Shown here: one piece after another, positions 1-6,025 of the stretch
How positions within the stretch are numbered: position 1 is the first letter of the stretch
Layout: each line of letters starts with the position of its first letter
Assembly: GCA_045541495.1 (NCBI GenBank)
Contig: JAZQJE010000001.1
Coordinates: 1 to 6,963, forward strand
DNA from: RGIG3009 sp045541495
GTDB lineage: Bacteria > Bacillota > Clostridia > Oscillospirales > Acutalibacteraceae
Reading direction: 5' to 3'
DNA: 6,963 nucleotides
Position numbers and translations under genes: made by a program
Notes under the pieces: model-generated
Told to the model about the DNA's origin: nothing
Databases searched by the model: none
What the model saw: the letters and a program-made list of their open reading frames with translations, nothing else

Positions 1-344
1 GTTATGGGGGGGATAGTAAGGGGGACGGTAGTGAATGTCGTGGTCGTTGTTGTTGAAAGAGATGTGGAGGAGGTGGTCGTACTTGGCGATAGTATGGTAC
101 CTGTGGTAATAAGGGAGGTAGAGGTTGCAGTAGTAGTGGGAAAAGTAGTGGATAGAGTGGTCGTAGTTGTTGTGGACAAAGCTGTAGAGGTGGTTGTTAC
201 ACTTGAAGTAACTGTTGTATCGGTGGTAATAGTTGTGTTTGATGTTGCGGTATGATCCACAGTGCTACCATTACTGTGATTTAAGCAACCTGTTAAACTT
301 AAGCATAATACCAGTGGAAAAATTAGCAGTCTGAAGTTCTTCAT
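1..344 (-). CDS. Thr/Ser-rich lipoprotein, N-terminal part (runs off left edge)
   Basis: Read on the minus strand from ATG at 344-342, the frame stays open for 114 codons to the window edge. The protein starts MKNFRLLIFPLVLCLSLTGC: a short basic N-terminus, a hydrophobic stretch and a lipobox LTGC with the lipidated cysteine at residue 20, so it should be anchored on the outer face of the membrane. After about 15 polar residues comes a linker of roughly 75 residues dominated by Thr and Ser (runs such as TTTTTT, repeated STTT blocks) with scattered Pro, ending near PLTIPP at the edge. Such linkers usually tether an extracytoplasmic domain away from the membrane; that domain lies outside the window, so no function can be given. 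An AGGA site (353-356) sits 8 bases before the ATG, with a second AAAAGGA at 358-364. The DNA is low-complexity and AT-richer than the gal genes. The lipoprotein call is firm; the role is unknown. Confidence 0.85.
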   Translation of the reverse strand, partial: MKNFRLLIFPLVLCLSLTGCLNHSNGSTVDHTATSNTTITTDTTVTSSVTTTSTALSTTTTTTLSTTFPTTTATSTSLITTGTILSPSTTTSSTSLSTTTTTTFTTVPLTIPPI

Positions 345-548
345 TTATGTTTTCCTATCCTTTTACACATTATTTGGTTTTGTATATCAGCTATATAACA
401 CTTTTATTCAAATCATCTCATAATAAAAATGCGCAGGCGAAGCCGTGTGCCGAACACAGCACAACTTCGATTGTTGCAATACGATGGAATGTACCGCATG
501 GTGTGATTTGTTCGGTTATATTGCGTTAATAGTGCGTATTTATATTAA

Positions 549-650
549 GTCGAGTTGGTTACAGTAATTGAACGCTCTTGGAAGGAATCCTGCAAAGAAC
601 TTGCCAAAGAGGGTGAAGTTGTATTCCCTATCATTGCACATTCATATTGA
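549..650 (+). pseudogene. possible C-terminal remnant of an unidentified protein
   Basis: Between a TAA at 546-548 and a TGA at 648-650 lies a 33-codon frame. It contains ERSWKESCKELAKEGE followed by VVFPIIAHSY. The pattern of a charged amphipathic helix followed by a hydrophobic strand is more protein-like than its surroundings, and base composition drops sharply to AT-rich right after the stop. There is no ATG and no Shine-Dalgarno site; only TTG at 555 could start it. A strong hairpin terminator in the same orientation lies about 105 bases downstream with no other plus-strand gene to serve. I do not recognise the family. It may be a decayed gene end, or chance. Confidence 0.22.
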
Positions 651-756
651 AAACCTAAATTTTAGTTTATCATACAGCAAAAGGCATTACAATAAGCAAA
701 ATTTATCTGTATTTAAATTTATTTTATCTATAATTAAAACATTTAGAATGGACGCC

Positions 757-795
757 AAAAGCCCGGCTTAATGATACCATATTGCCGGGCTTTTT
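757..795 (+). terminator. Rho-independent terminator, possibly bidirectional
   Basis: AAAAGCCCGGC (757-767) pairs with GCCGGGCTTTT (784-794) around a 16-base loop, and the plus strand continues in a T run (791-795). The stem is GC-rich and perfect. On the minus strand it also ends in TTTT (760-757), so it could act as a backup terminator for the gal operon. No intact plus-strand gene precedes it within the window. Confidence 0.75.
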
Positions 796-805
796 ATTGT
801 TATTG

Positions 806-829
806 AAAAAGCCACCTTAGCAAAGTGGC
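806..829 (-). terminator. galKT operon terminator
   Basis: Read on the minus strand, starting about ten bases after the galT stop, GCCAC (829-825) pairs with GTGGC (815-811). Two further A-T pairs are possible across one bulge, and TTTTT follows (810-806). Position and orientation fit the end of the galK-galT transcript. The stem is short, and the hairpin at 757-795 may reinforce it. Confidence 0.65.
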
Positions 830-838
830 CTTTCAATT

Positions 839-1807
839 TTATTTCTCTATAAACCGTTGATAGGCTTCGCGAAGTTCCTCGGCGGTGTCTTCGGGACAGG
901 TGGGATTGCAATGGGCCCACGCGCCGGTTTCACTGGAAGCATTGTATTTGATCTTATCCGCACTGCGCATGGGCGGATAGAACGCGATATGGAAATGATA
1001 GTCGTCGGAAACGGGATCGCCATTTACGGGTTCATTGTACATACACATCATGTAAGGGAATTTAAACCCAAACAAACTGTCTAACATACCCGTCGTGCAG
1101 CGCAGGGTCTCGGCCAAACTTTCCCGTTCTTCGGCGGTAAATTGAGTGATGTTGGAGACATGACGGTTACTCATGATATACGCACCGTAGGGGTATTCCG
1201 AGAAAAACGGCAAAAACACCGTGAAATGCTCGTTGGTGAAAATGATACGGGATGCCGCTTCCTGTTCGGCTTTCAACCAATCGCAGAACAGGCAGGAATT
1301 CTTTTCGGCACGATATTTTTTGGCGTTTTCCAGTTCCAGTTCCAGCTTTTTGGGTACGAAGGAATACCCGTAGATCTGACCGTGAGGATGGGGCATGGTA
1401 ACGCCCACTACATCACCGCGGTTTTCAAAAATGAACACATACTTGATGTTTTCGTCTTTGGATAACGCGGCATACCGTTCAGCCCACAAATCAACCAATT
1501 TCACAATGTGCTCGGTAGGCAATTCAGGAAGCGTGATGGTGTGATTAGAAGAATACAGGATCACTTCACATTTGCCGTAAGCGGGAGCGGTTTCAAAGAA
1601 ATCCGTGGCTACATCATCGGGGGTGGGGGGATCTTGCCGCAGAGCGGGAAAATCGTTGTCGTATTTGTAGACATCGAACTCATCGGGAACCTTGCCGGAA
1701 CCGGGACAGAATGGACAATAATCCTTGGGCATTTGAGGCCGATTTTGCCGATGGGAAGCGATCATGATCCAATCGTTGGTGAGAGGGTGTTTGCGCAATT
1801 CCGCCAT
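839..1807 (-). CDS. galT: Galactose-1-phosphate uridylyltransferase (class I)
   Basis: This cytoplasmic Leloir-pathway enzyme swaps galactose-1-phosphate onto UDP-glucose, giving UDP-galactose and glucose-1-phosphate. At 322 residues it is near the usual length of class I GalT, a HIT-superfamily enzyme. The active-site motif HPHGQ is at residues 140-144; by comparison with E. coli GalT, His142 is the nucleophile that carries the uridylyl group and His140 a zinc ligand. CPFC (31-34) and His89 (in NHTITLPEL) match the other zinc ligands. HFH at 271-273 in YHFHIAFYPP matches the second metal site. A second pair, CLFC (172-175), is not among the zinc ligands known from E. coli GalT. The ATG lies one base after the galK stop, and its Shine-Dalgarno AAAGGAGG is inside the last codons of galK, so the two genes are probably translationally coupled. 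No galE is present here. Confidence 0.96.
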   Translation of the reverse strand: MAELRKHPLTNDWIMIASHRQNRPQMPKDYCPFCPGSGKVPDEFDVYKYDNDFPALRQDPPTPDDVATDFFETAPAYGKCEVILYSSNHTITLPELPTEHIVKLVDLWAERYAALSKDENIKYVFIFENRGDVVGVTMPHPHGQIYGYSFVPKKLELELENAKKYRAEKNSCLFCDWLKAEQEAASRIIFTNEHFTVFLPFFSEYPYGAYIMSNRHVSNITQFTAEERESLAETLRCTTGMLDSLFGFKFPYMMCMYNEPVNGDPVSDDYHFHIAFYPPMRSADKIKYNASSETGAWAHCNPTCPEDTAEELREAYQRFIEK

Positions 1808-1808
1808 G

Positions 1809-3101
1809 TCAGTTGACCTCCTTTGTCAATTCGATACCGCCGCAAGGACGGATGGATAAACAATGACAATTCTCCTTGCCGAATACGGCGGTCATGGTAT
1901 GAGAGAATTCTTCCACTAACTCCAGCGGTACAAAGTTTTGAGTGGTACCGCCGAAACCGCCGCCGTGGACACGCCACGCACCTTTGCCGTCCAATAAGCG
2001 TTGCGCCAACGCCAACGCCAGTGACATGCCTTGGGACGACACATCGCAGTTGGCATAAATGTTTTGTAGATATTCAAAGGACGAATGTCCCGATTCCACG
2101 ACCAATGCTTTAAAGGTCTCAAAATCACCGTTTCGCAGAGCGGCAACCTCTTTGCCCACGCGATCGTTATCCGCGAAGAAGTGCATGGCACGCAAAAGGG
2201 CACGATCGCCCACTTTTTCGCGCAAAGTGGCCATACGGGGGAACAGCGCATCAAAAGAGGTTTCCCGCAGATACTCCACACCTAATTCGGAAGCCACTTG
2301 CCGCATTTCCTGTGTGACCGCCGCGTATTCATGGGTGAGATCGGCATGACTACCGCCCACATCCACGATGCATAGACGATGACCGCAGGAGGCAAAATCG
2401 AAATCGACGGTTTCGATGCGCGGGGCATCCGTATTGCGGAAATCAATGGTGATGATACCGCCTACCGACGATGCCATTTGATCCATCAGACCGCAGGGTT
2501 TACCAAAATACACATTTTCGGCATACTGAGCGATCTTGGCGATGGTGACCGCGTCCACCGCACTGTTGTTGTAGATACCGCTGAGAATGGTACCTACCAA
2601 TACTTCAAAAGCGGCAGAAGAAGACAACCCCGACCCTTTCAGTACGTTGGAAGTGGTGTAGGCGTCAAACCCGTCGATGGTATATCCCAACTCCGAAAAG
2701 CGGGCGGCGGTACCGCGAATCAACGAAGAAGAGCAATTGACCTCTTCCGTATGTACCGACAGATCGGCGAGGTCGATATCGTCCAGCGGATATCCTTGGG
2801 ACTTTACCCGAATATGTCCGTCGTTGTTCGGTGCTACCACGGCGATCACATCCAGATTCACACTGGCGGCCAAGACACATCCGTGATTATGGTCCGTATG
2901 GTTGCCGCCGATCTCCGTACGGCCGGGGGCAGAGAAAAGGTACACCCGTTCTTTCTCGCCGAATAACGCGGTAAACTCTTCTACCGCTTGGCGATAACGA
3001 GCCCGCTGCTCAGCGACGGCGCTGTTGCCGTATAATTTGATAAACAGGCCATCAAAAGCGCCTTGTTCGATTTTTTTCAAAATATCCGAAGTGTGATTCA
3101 T
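1809..3101 (-). CDS. galK: Galactokinase
   Basis: GalK phosphorylates alpha-D-galactose at C1 with ATP, the first committed step of the Leloir pathway, in the cytoplasm. The 430-residue protein shows the GHMP-kinase signatures in order. The galactokinase signature SAPGRTEIGGNHTDHNHG (57-74) has TEI-GGN where the E. coli type has VNLIGEH. The ATP-binding loop is LKGSGLSSSAAFEV (154-167). CGLMDQMAS (203-211) carries the probable catalytic base Asp207. The C-terminal motif is RVHGGGFGGTTQNF (377-390). It is nearly 50 residues longer than E. coli GalK (about 382), much of the excess being a helical N-terminal segment before the signature. The start is supported by GGGAGG (3114-3109), 7 bases before the ATG. 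It is the first gene of the galKT operon and divergent from an AraC-family regulator, its likely controller. Confidence 0.96.
   Translation of the reverse strand: MNHTSDILKKIEQGAFDGLFIKLYGNSAVAEQRARYRQAVEEFTALFGEKERVYLFSAPGRTEIGGNHTDHNHGCVLAASVNLDVIAVVAPNNDGHIRVKSQGYPLDDIDLADLSVHTEEVNCSSSLIRGTAARFSELGYTIDGFDAYTTSNVLKGSGLSSSAAFEVLVGTILSGIYNNSAVDAVTIAKIAQYAENVYFGKPCGLMDQMASSVGGIITIDFRNTDAPRIETVDFDFASCGHRLCIVDVGGSHADLTHEYAAVTQEMRQVASELGVEYLRETSFDALFPRMATLREKVGDRALLRAMHFFADNDRVGKEVAALRNGDFETFKALVVESGHSSFEYLQNIYANCDVSSQGMSLALALAQRLLDGKGAWRVHGGGFGGTTQNFVPLELVEEFSHTMTAVFGKENCHCLSIRPCGGIELTKEVN
1817..1824 (-). promoter_or_regulatory. galT ribosome binding site inside galK
   Basis: AAAGGAGG on the minus strand lies 9 bases before the galT ATG and is formed by the Lys-Glu-Val codons at the end of galK. 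It fixes the galT start at 1807 and supports coupled translation of galK and galT. Confidence 0.85.
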
Positions 3102-3136
3102 TGTGAAACCTCCCTCAAATAGATACTTCCCTTTAC

Positions 3137-3165
3137 ATTATACTGTCTAACTTTTTCGAACACAA
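3137..3165 (-). promoter_or_regulatory. galKT promoter
   Basis: On the minus strand a perfect -10 TATAAT (3142-3137) lies 17 bp from a weak -35 TTGTGT (3165-3160). Transcription would start near 3130, leaving a leader of about 30 bases with the galK Shine-Dalgarno site. A good -10 with a poor -35 suits a promoter that needs an activator, in keeping with the adjacent AraC-type gene; that link is inferred. Confidence 0.7.
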
Positions 3166-3210
3166 GAACAACTTTTATCTTAGATATGGACAAATGTTGC
3201 AAATTGTGTT
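3149..3210. promoter_or_regulatory. candidate AraC-type operator repeats between divergent promoters
   Basis: Two sets of repeats occur here. AACTTTT appears twice in the same direction (3149-3155 and 3170-3176), with starts exactly 21 bp apart, i.e. two helical turns, the spacing typical of AraC-family half-sites. AACACAA (3159-3165, over the galK -35) and TTGTGTT (3204-3210, over the regulator's -10) form a 7-bp inverted repeat. The repeats are short and AT-rich, so either could be chance. Confidence 0.3.
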
Positions 3211-3215
3211 ATTCT
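3187..3215 (+). promoter_or_regulatory. promoter of the AraC-family regulator
   Basis: TGGACA (3187-3192, one base off TTGACA), a 17-bp spacer and TATTCT (3210-3215), preceded by the extended -10 TGT (3207-3209). Transcription would begin near 3222, which places the upstream ATG at 3194 outside the message and favours the GTG start at 3239. Confidence 0.55.
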
Positions 3216-3227
3216 TGTTACGGAAGT

Positions 3228-3234
3228 GGGGTGA
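3228..3234 (+). promoter_or_regulatory. ribosome binding site deciding the regulator's GTG start
   Basis: GGGGTGA, matching the GGTGA end of the anti-16S complement, lies 4 bases before GTG at 3239. The ATG at 3194 has no comparable site. Confidence 0.6.
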
Positions 3235-3238
3235 GAAT

Positions 3239-4069
3239 GTGGAGCGAACAAAATTTTCTTTTAAAGATACGTTAAAAGAAAATCTATCCATGGCGGTATA
3301 CAACACCGGTTATGAGGTCTGTGAAAGCGGCTATAAATGGGGGCCGGCGTTGCGGGACCATTATTTGTTGCACTATGTGCGGTCCGGAAAAGGGGCCTAC
3401 ACGTTCGGCGGGCGGGTGTTTCGTTTGTCGGCAGGTGATATGTTTTTGGTTTTCCCTTCTACCTTGGTGTCGTATGTGGCCGATGAAACCGACCCATGGG
3501 AATATTGTTGGGTGGGCTTTAATGGCACGGAAGCACGGCGAATGCTGCAGGAAACGGAGTTTTCCGAATCGCACCCCGTTCTTCATCCGGAACATGCGGA
3601 CCGGTTGGAGGAGTTGTTACTGAGCATTTATCGCTCCAGTGGCAATACACCGGCTGCCGACGCGACGATGGCGGGATACCTGTATTTGTTTTTAAGCGAA
3701 TTGATGACCATTTCTCATCGGGAAAAACGACAAGCAGGGGTGCAGGATTATCTCACACAGGCTTTGCGGTACATTCAATACAACTATGCGGCGGATATTC
3801 AAGTTAACCGTATCGCTTCGTATGTGGGGGTCAGTCGCAGTCAATTGTACCGTGCGTTTATGGAACAATTCGGGATGTCCCCTCACATGTTTTTGAAACG
3901 TTATCGCATCAACGAGGCATGCGCTTTATTACGTAATACGGATTTGTCGGTCAGCGAAGTGGCAGGGTCAGTCGGGTTTGCCGATCCCCTGTACTTTTCA
4001 CGAGTATTCAAAGAAAGCAAGGGCGTATCACCAACAGAATTCGCTCATACAGCAAAGGAGAAAGCATGA
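3239..4069 (+). CDS. AraC-family transcriptional regulator, probable control of galKT
   Basis: A 276-residue AraC/XylS-type regulator. The N-terminal half is the cupin-like sugar-sensing arm: HYLLHYVRSGKGAYTF (about 42-56), the jelly-roll turn RLSAGDMFLVFP, and PWEYCWVGFNG (about 86-96), the pattern found in sugar-responsive members such as MsmR/RafR-type regulators. The C-terminal third has both helix-turn-helix units: VNRIASYVGVSRSQLYRAFM (about 189-208) and LSVSEVAGSVGFADPLYFSR with VFKESKGVSP (about 236-265). I chose GTG 3239 over ATG 3194 (which would add 15 residues) because of the Shine-Dalgarno site, the predicted transcript start, and the family-like opening ERTKFSFKDTL. It is divergent from galK with back-to-back promoters and overlaps the next gene by ATGA. 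Control of galKT is inferred from position; the inducing sugar is not visible in the sequence. Confidence 0.92.
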   Translation: MERTKFSFKDTLKENLSMAVYNTGYEVCESGYKWGPALRDHYLLHYVRSGKGAYTFGGRVFRLSAGDMFLVFPSTLVSYVADETDPWEYCWVGFNGTEARRMLQETEFSESHPVLHPEHADRLEELLLSIYRSSGNTPAADATMAGYLYLFLSELMTISHREKRQAGVQDYLTQALRYIQYNYAADIQVNRIASYVGVSRSQLYRAFMEQFGMSPHMFLKRYRINEACALLRNTDLSVSEVAGSVGFADPLYFSRVFKESKGVSPTEFAHTAKEKA

Positions 4070-4515
4070 TGGATCACAAAAAATTGGCGGGAGATCTGTT
4101 TTTGGAAGGGTATAACTGCGCGCAAGCGGTTTTTTTGGCATTTACGGATGTGACAGGATATGACAGAGAAACCACCCTGCGGATCTCCTCTTCCTTTGGC
4201 GGTGGAATGGGCCGCTTGCGGGAAGTTTGCGGCGCGGTTAGCGGCGCTTTTATGGTGGCGGGTGTTTTATGGGGCTACACCGAATTGGACGATCAAAAGA
4301 AGAAAGACCACTATGCGTTGATCCAAGAGATTGCCCGTCGCTTTAAGGAAAAACACAATACCATCGTGTGTCGGGAACTGTTGAAAGGTATGGAAGCGGG
4401 AACGGAACCCACGCCGTCGGTACGAGATGCCCAATATTATAAACAGAGACCCTGTGTACGGATGGTGGAAGATGCGGCGGCAATTATCGACGAACTGATC
4501 GCCGAACGGACATAA
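4066..4515 (+). CDS. C_GCAxxG_C_C family cysteine protein (putative redox protein)
   Basis: A small protein of 149 residues (148 if the second ATG at 4069 is used) with the four-cysteine layout of the C_GCAxxG_C_C family: Cys18 in EGYNCAQAVF, Cys55 in EVCGAVSGAF after a glycine-rich FGGGMGRL turn, Cys102 in TIVCREL, and Cys130 in RPCVRMV. There is no signal peptide or membrane segment, so it is probably cytoplasmic. The family is widespread in anaerobes and thought to be redox- or metal-related, but its biochemical role is not settled, and no substrate can be named. Its ATG overlaps the regulator stop (ATGA), and GGAG (4057-4060) lies 5 bases before the first ATG and 8 before the second, so it is co-transcribed and probably coupled to the AraC gene. 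A strong terminator follows at once. Confidence 0.88.
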   Translation: MMDHKKLAGDLFLEGYNCAQAVFLAFTDVTGYDRETTLRISSSFGGGMGRLREVCGAVSGAFMVAGVLWGYTELDDQKKKDHYALIQEIARRFKEKHNTIVCRELLKGMEAGTEPTPSVRDAQYYKQRPCVRMVEDAAAIIDELIAERT

Positions 4516-4520
4516 AGCGG

Positions 4521-4558
4521 AAAAGGACGGTATGGCATGCGCCATACCGTCCTTTTTT
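4521..4558 (+). terminator. bidirectional terminator between convergent genes
   Basis: A perfect 16-bp stem, AAAAGGACGGTATGGC (4521-4536) with its complement at 4541-4556, and a 4-base ATGC loop. On the plus strand it ends in six T (4553-4558), stopping the regulator/cysteine-protein transcript 6 bases after its stop codon. On the minus strand it ends in TTTT and lies just beyond the TPM gene, so it can serve both convergent operons. Confidence 0.93.
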
Positions 4559-4569
4559 GTAGTTTAACA

Positions 4570-5325
4570 TTAAAATTTGCGAGAGGCACCGCCGCCGCCG
4601 AAACTTCCGCCACCACCGCGGAAACCGCCGCCTCCAAAGCCACCGCTGCCGCCGAATCCGCCGCCGTGGTGATGGCCACCGCCGCCGAAGAAGAAAAACA
4701 ACGGGAAGCGACCTTTGGTGATGGATTGTATGACGACCATGAAAACGACGAAGAGGAACAAGGCAAGTAAAATTCCACCGTCCTCGTCCAGTTCATCGGC
4801 AGGAACATACCCTTCTTCAGGCTCAAGTCCAAATTCAATATAGACCTCGTTAACAAGGGCATTGTACGTTTCACGCATACCGGTGGAAAATTCGTCATTT
4901 GAAAAATAGGGGACGGCATAATGATCCAGCAAAATACCCGACTTGGCATCGGTGATGGCACCTTCCAAGCCGTATCCTACCGAAATGCCCACATCTCGAT
5001 CTTCAGTGGCAAGAATGAGCAAAACACCGCTATCGTCTTCTTCATCACCGATACCCCATTGACGCCCCAACTCTACACCGTACTCGGCAATGTCCATGCC
5101 GTCCAGTGTCTTGACGGTAACCGCGACCACCTGTGCATCGGTCTTTTCATATAATTGAACGCCCATATGGTACATGGCGGTCGCATCCTCAGCGGTGAGG
5201 ACTCCCGCATAATCGTTCACAAAGAAGCGGTCCGTGGGTGTGAGATCGATCTGTGCGGCAACGGATATCGTGACGAAAAGGGCCAGCAGAACCGCGCAGA
5301 GCGCGGTACGATACACACGTTTCAT
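4570..5325 (-). CDS. TPM-domain (YgcG-type) exported membrane protein
   Basis: A 251-residue envelope protein. Residues 1-24 form a signal peptide (MKRVYR, then a hydrophobic core, likely cleaved after SVAA). The TPM domain follows (about 33-165), with FFVNDYAGVLT at 34-44, then GRQWGIGDEEDDSGVLLILA (88-107) and GYGLEGAITDAKSG (117-130). An acidic stretch precedes a membrane helix (about 184-200). The tail (about 213-251) is very rich in glycine, with HHH, GGF repeats and the ending GGGGASRKF, typical of this family. The TPM (DUF477) domain is extracytoplasmic; its enzymatic role here is not shown by the sequence. I chose ATG 5325, five bases after the lemA stop; TTG 5334, overlapping that stop, would add three residues. 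Neither has a strong Shine-Dalgarno site, so translation may depend on lemA. Confidence 0.92.
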   Translation of the reverse strand: MKRVYRTALCAVLLALFVTISVAAQIDLTPTDRFFVNDYAGVLTAEDATAMYHMGVQLYEKTDAQVVAVTVKTLDGMDIAEYGVELGRQWGIGDEEDDSGVLLILATEDRDVGISVGYGLEGAITDAKSGILLDHYAVPYFSNDEFSTGMRETYNALVNEVYIEFGLEPEEGYVPADELDEDGGILLALFLFVVFMVVIQSITKGRFPLFFFFGGGGHHHGGGFGGSGGFGGGGFRGGGGSFGGGGASRKF

Positions 5326-5330
5326 GGCGA

Positions 5331-5900
5331 TCAATCGAAGTTCACGTCAGGGGTATCCAAGTCTTCGGGAGCGGCCTCAAACATGGCACGCTTTTCAAAC
5401 CCGAACATGCTGGCGATCAAGTTGCCGGGGAAACGGCGGATTCGCACGTTATAGTTTTTCACCGCTTCGTTATAATCCTTACGGGCGGTAGCAATGCGAT
5501 TTTCCGTGCCTTCCAACTGATCCATCAAAGTGGTGAATTGTTCACTGGCTTTCAATTCTGGATACTGTTCTACGATGACCAACAAACGGCTGAGAGCTGT
5601 TTCTAATTCACCGTTGGCTTCCAGCTTTTCGTCTGCGGTATTACTGCTGTTCAGTTTTGCGCGGGCATCGGCAATAGCTGTGAAAACCTCTTCCTCATGG
5701 GCCGCATAACCTTTGACCGTGTTCACAAGGTTGGGGATTAGATCCGCGCGGCGGGTGAGATAGGTGTCGATGGTGGCGAATTTTTCGTCTACAGTGATCT
5801 CGGTGTTGATCAAACCGTTATAAGCGGATACCGCCCACACGATGACGATCACGACTACCGCCGCAATGGATGCCAACGTAATGATAAGACCTTTTTTCAT
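5331..5900 (-). CDS. lemA: LemA family membrane protein
   Basis: A 189-residue protein with one N-terminal membrane helix (about 5-26, after MKKG), then a helical domain outside the membrane. Family hallmarks are RRADLIPNLVNTVKGYAAHE (50-69), EQYPELKASEQFTTLMDQLE (111-130) and YNVRIRRFPGNLIASMFGF (150-168). LemA proteins are common in bacteria and often sit beside TPM proteins, as here. Their function is poorly defined; an envelope or scaffold role is usually assumed. GAGGAA (5912-5907) lies 6 bases before the ATG. It is the first gene of a lemA-tpm operon with a near-consensus promoter and divergent from spoIIGA. Confidence 0.96.
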   Translation of the reverse strand: MKKGLIITLASIAAVVVIVIVWAVSAYNGLINTEITVDEKFATIDTYLTRRADLIPNLVNTVKGYAAHEEEVFTAIADARAKLNSSNTADEKLEANGELETALSRLLVIVEQYPELKASEQFTTLMDQLEGTENRIATARKDYNEAVKNYNVRIRRFPGNLIASMFGFEKRAMFEAAPEDLDTPDVNFD

Positions 5901-5935
5901 AGGAGATTCCTCGCATTCTTTAAGTTGTTACGTTG

Positions 5936-5964
5936 ATTTTATCGTAAATCACGCTTTTTTTCAA
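5936..5964 (-). promoter_or_regulatory. lemA-tpm promoter
   Basis: On the minus strand TTGAAA (5964-5959) and TAAAAT (5941-5936) are separated by exactly 17 bp, close to the housekeeping sigma-A consensus. An A/T tract immediately upstream (about 5965-5982) resembles an UP element. Expression would be expected to be fairly strong and constitutive unless the nearby Spo0A-like site acts on it. Confidence 0.75.
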
Positions 5965-5990
5965 TAAGAAAATAAATTTTTACTGTCTGC

Positions 5991-6025
5991 TTTCGACCCC
6001 ATTCTTCCTTTGTGAAAGTTATAAT
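5991..6025 (+). promoter_or_regulatory. spoIIGA-sigE promoter with Spo0A-box-like site
   Basis: A perfect -10 TATAAT (6020-6025) has no acceptable -35 at 16-18 bp (the 17-bp position reads CCCCAT). TTTCGACC (5991-5998), the complement of GGTCGAAA, is one base off the Spo0A box core TGTCGAA, and its TTCGAC is exactly 22 bp from the -10. The B. subtilis spoIIG promoter is known for a 22-bp spacing and Spo0A boxes over its -35. TTTGTGAAAG (6009-6018) is a weaker second match that lacks the core C. Confidence 0.55.

Larger units (their letters stand above)
345..838. other. AT-rich intergenic stretch, no convincing gene
   Basis: About 490 bases separate the lipoprotein start from the galT stop. 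365-425 is AT-rich and should hold the lipoprotein promoter. A weak candidate on the minus strand is TTGAAT (406-411) and TATACA (381-386), but the 19-bp spacing is poor. 430-530 is distinctly richer in GC and contains nested inverted repeats: CGAAG 438-442 with CTTCG 465-469, and inside it GTGT 445-448 with ACAC 454-457. 549-650 reads like the end of a protein. 651-750 is very AT-rich with nothing recognisable. 757-829 holds two hairpins. I see no tRNA and no riboswitch I can name. Confidence 0.6.

Noticed and set aside
4..255. Plus-strand valine-rich 83-codon frame
   Set aside because: It is the antisense of the Thr/Ser linker codons (ACN read as GTN) of the minus-strand lipoprotein; it has no ribosome site and no protein-like composition.
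418..525. Minus-strand 35-codon frame over the GC-richer island
   Set aside because: Bounded by stops, lacks an ATG and a ribosome site; treated as non-coding structure or repeat.
347..529. Plus-strand 60-codon frame in the intergenic region
   Set aside because: No Shine-Dalgarno site, mixed composition across an AT-rich to GC-richer boundary, and no recognisable motif.
568..771. Plus-strand 67-codon frame starting at TTG
   Set aside because: Starts out of frame with the more protein-like remnant, runs through very AT-rich DNA and ends inside a terminator stem.
3102..3238. Riboswitch or CcpA cre site in the gal intergenic region
   Set aside because: The space is filled by two promoters and short leaders, and no sequence close to the cre consensus was found.
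4573..4690. GC-rich near-repeats (CCGCCGCC/CCACC) as a possible repeat element
   Set aside because: They are explained by the Gly-rich C-terminus of the TPM protein (GGN codons) and keep its reading frame.
4537..4770. Plus-strand Ala/Thr-rich frame
   Set aside because: Antisense shadow of the glycine-rich tail codons of the TPM protein.
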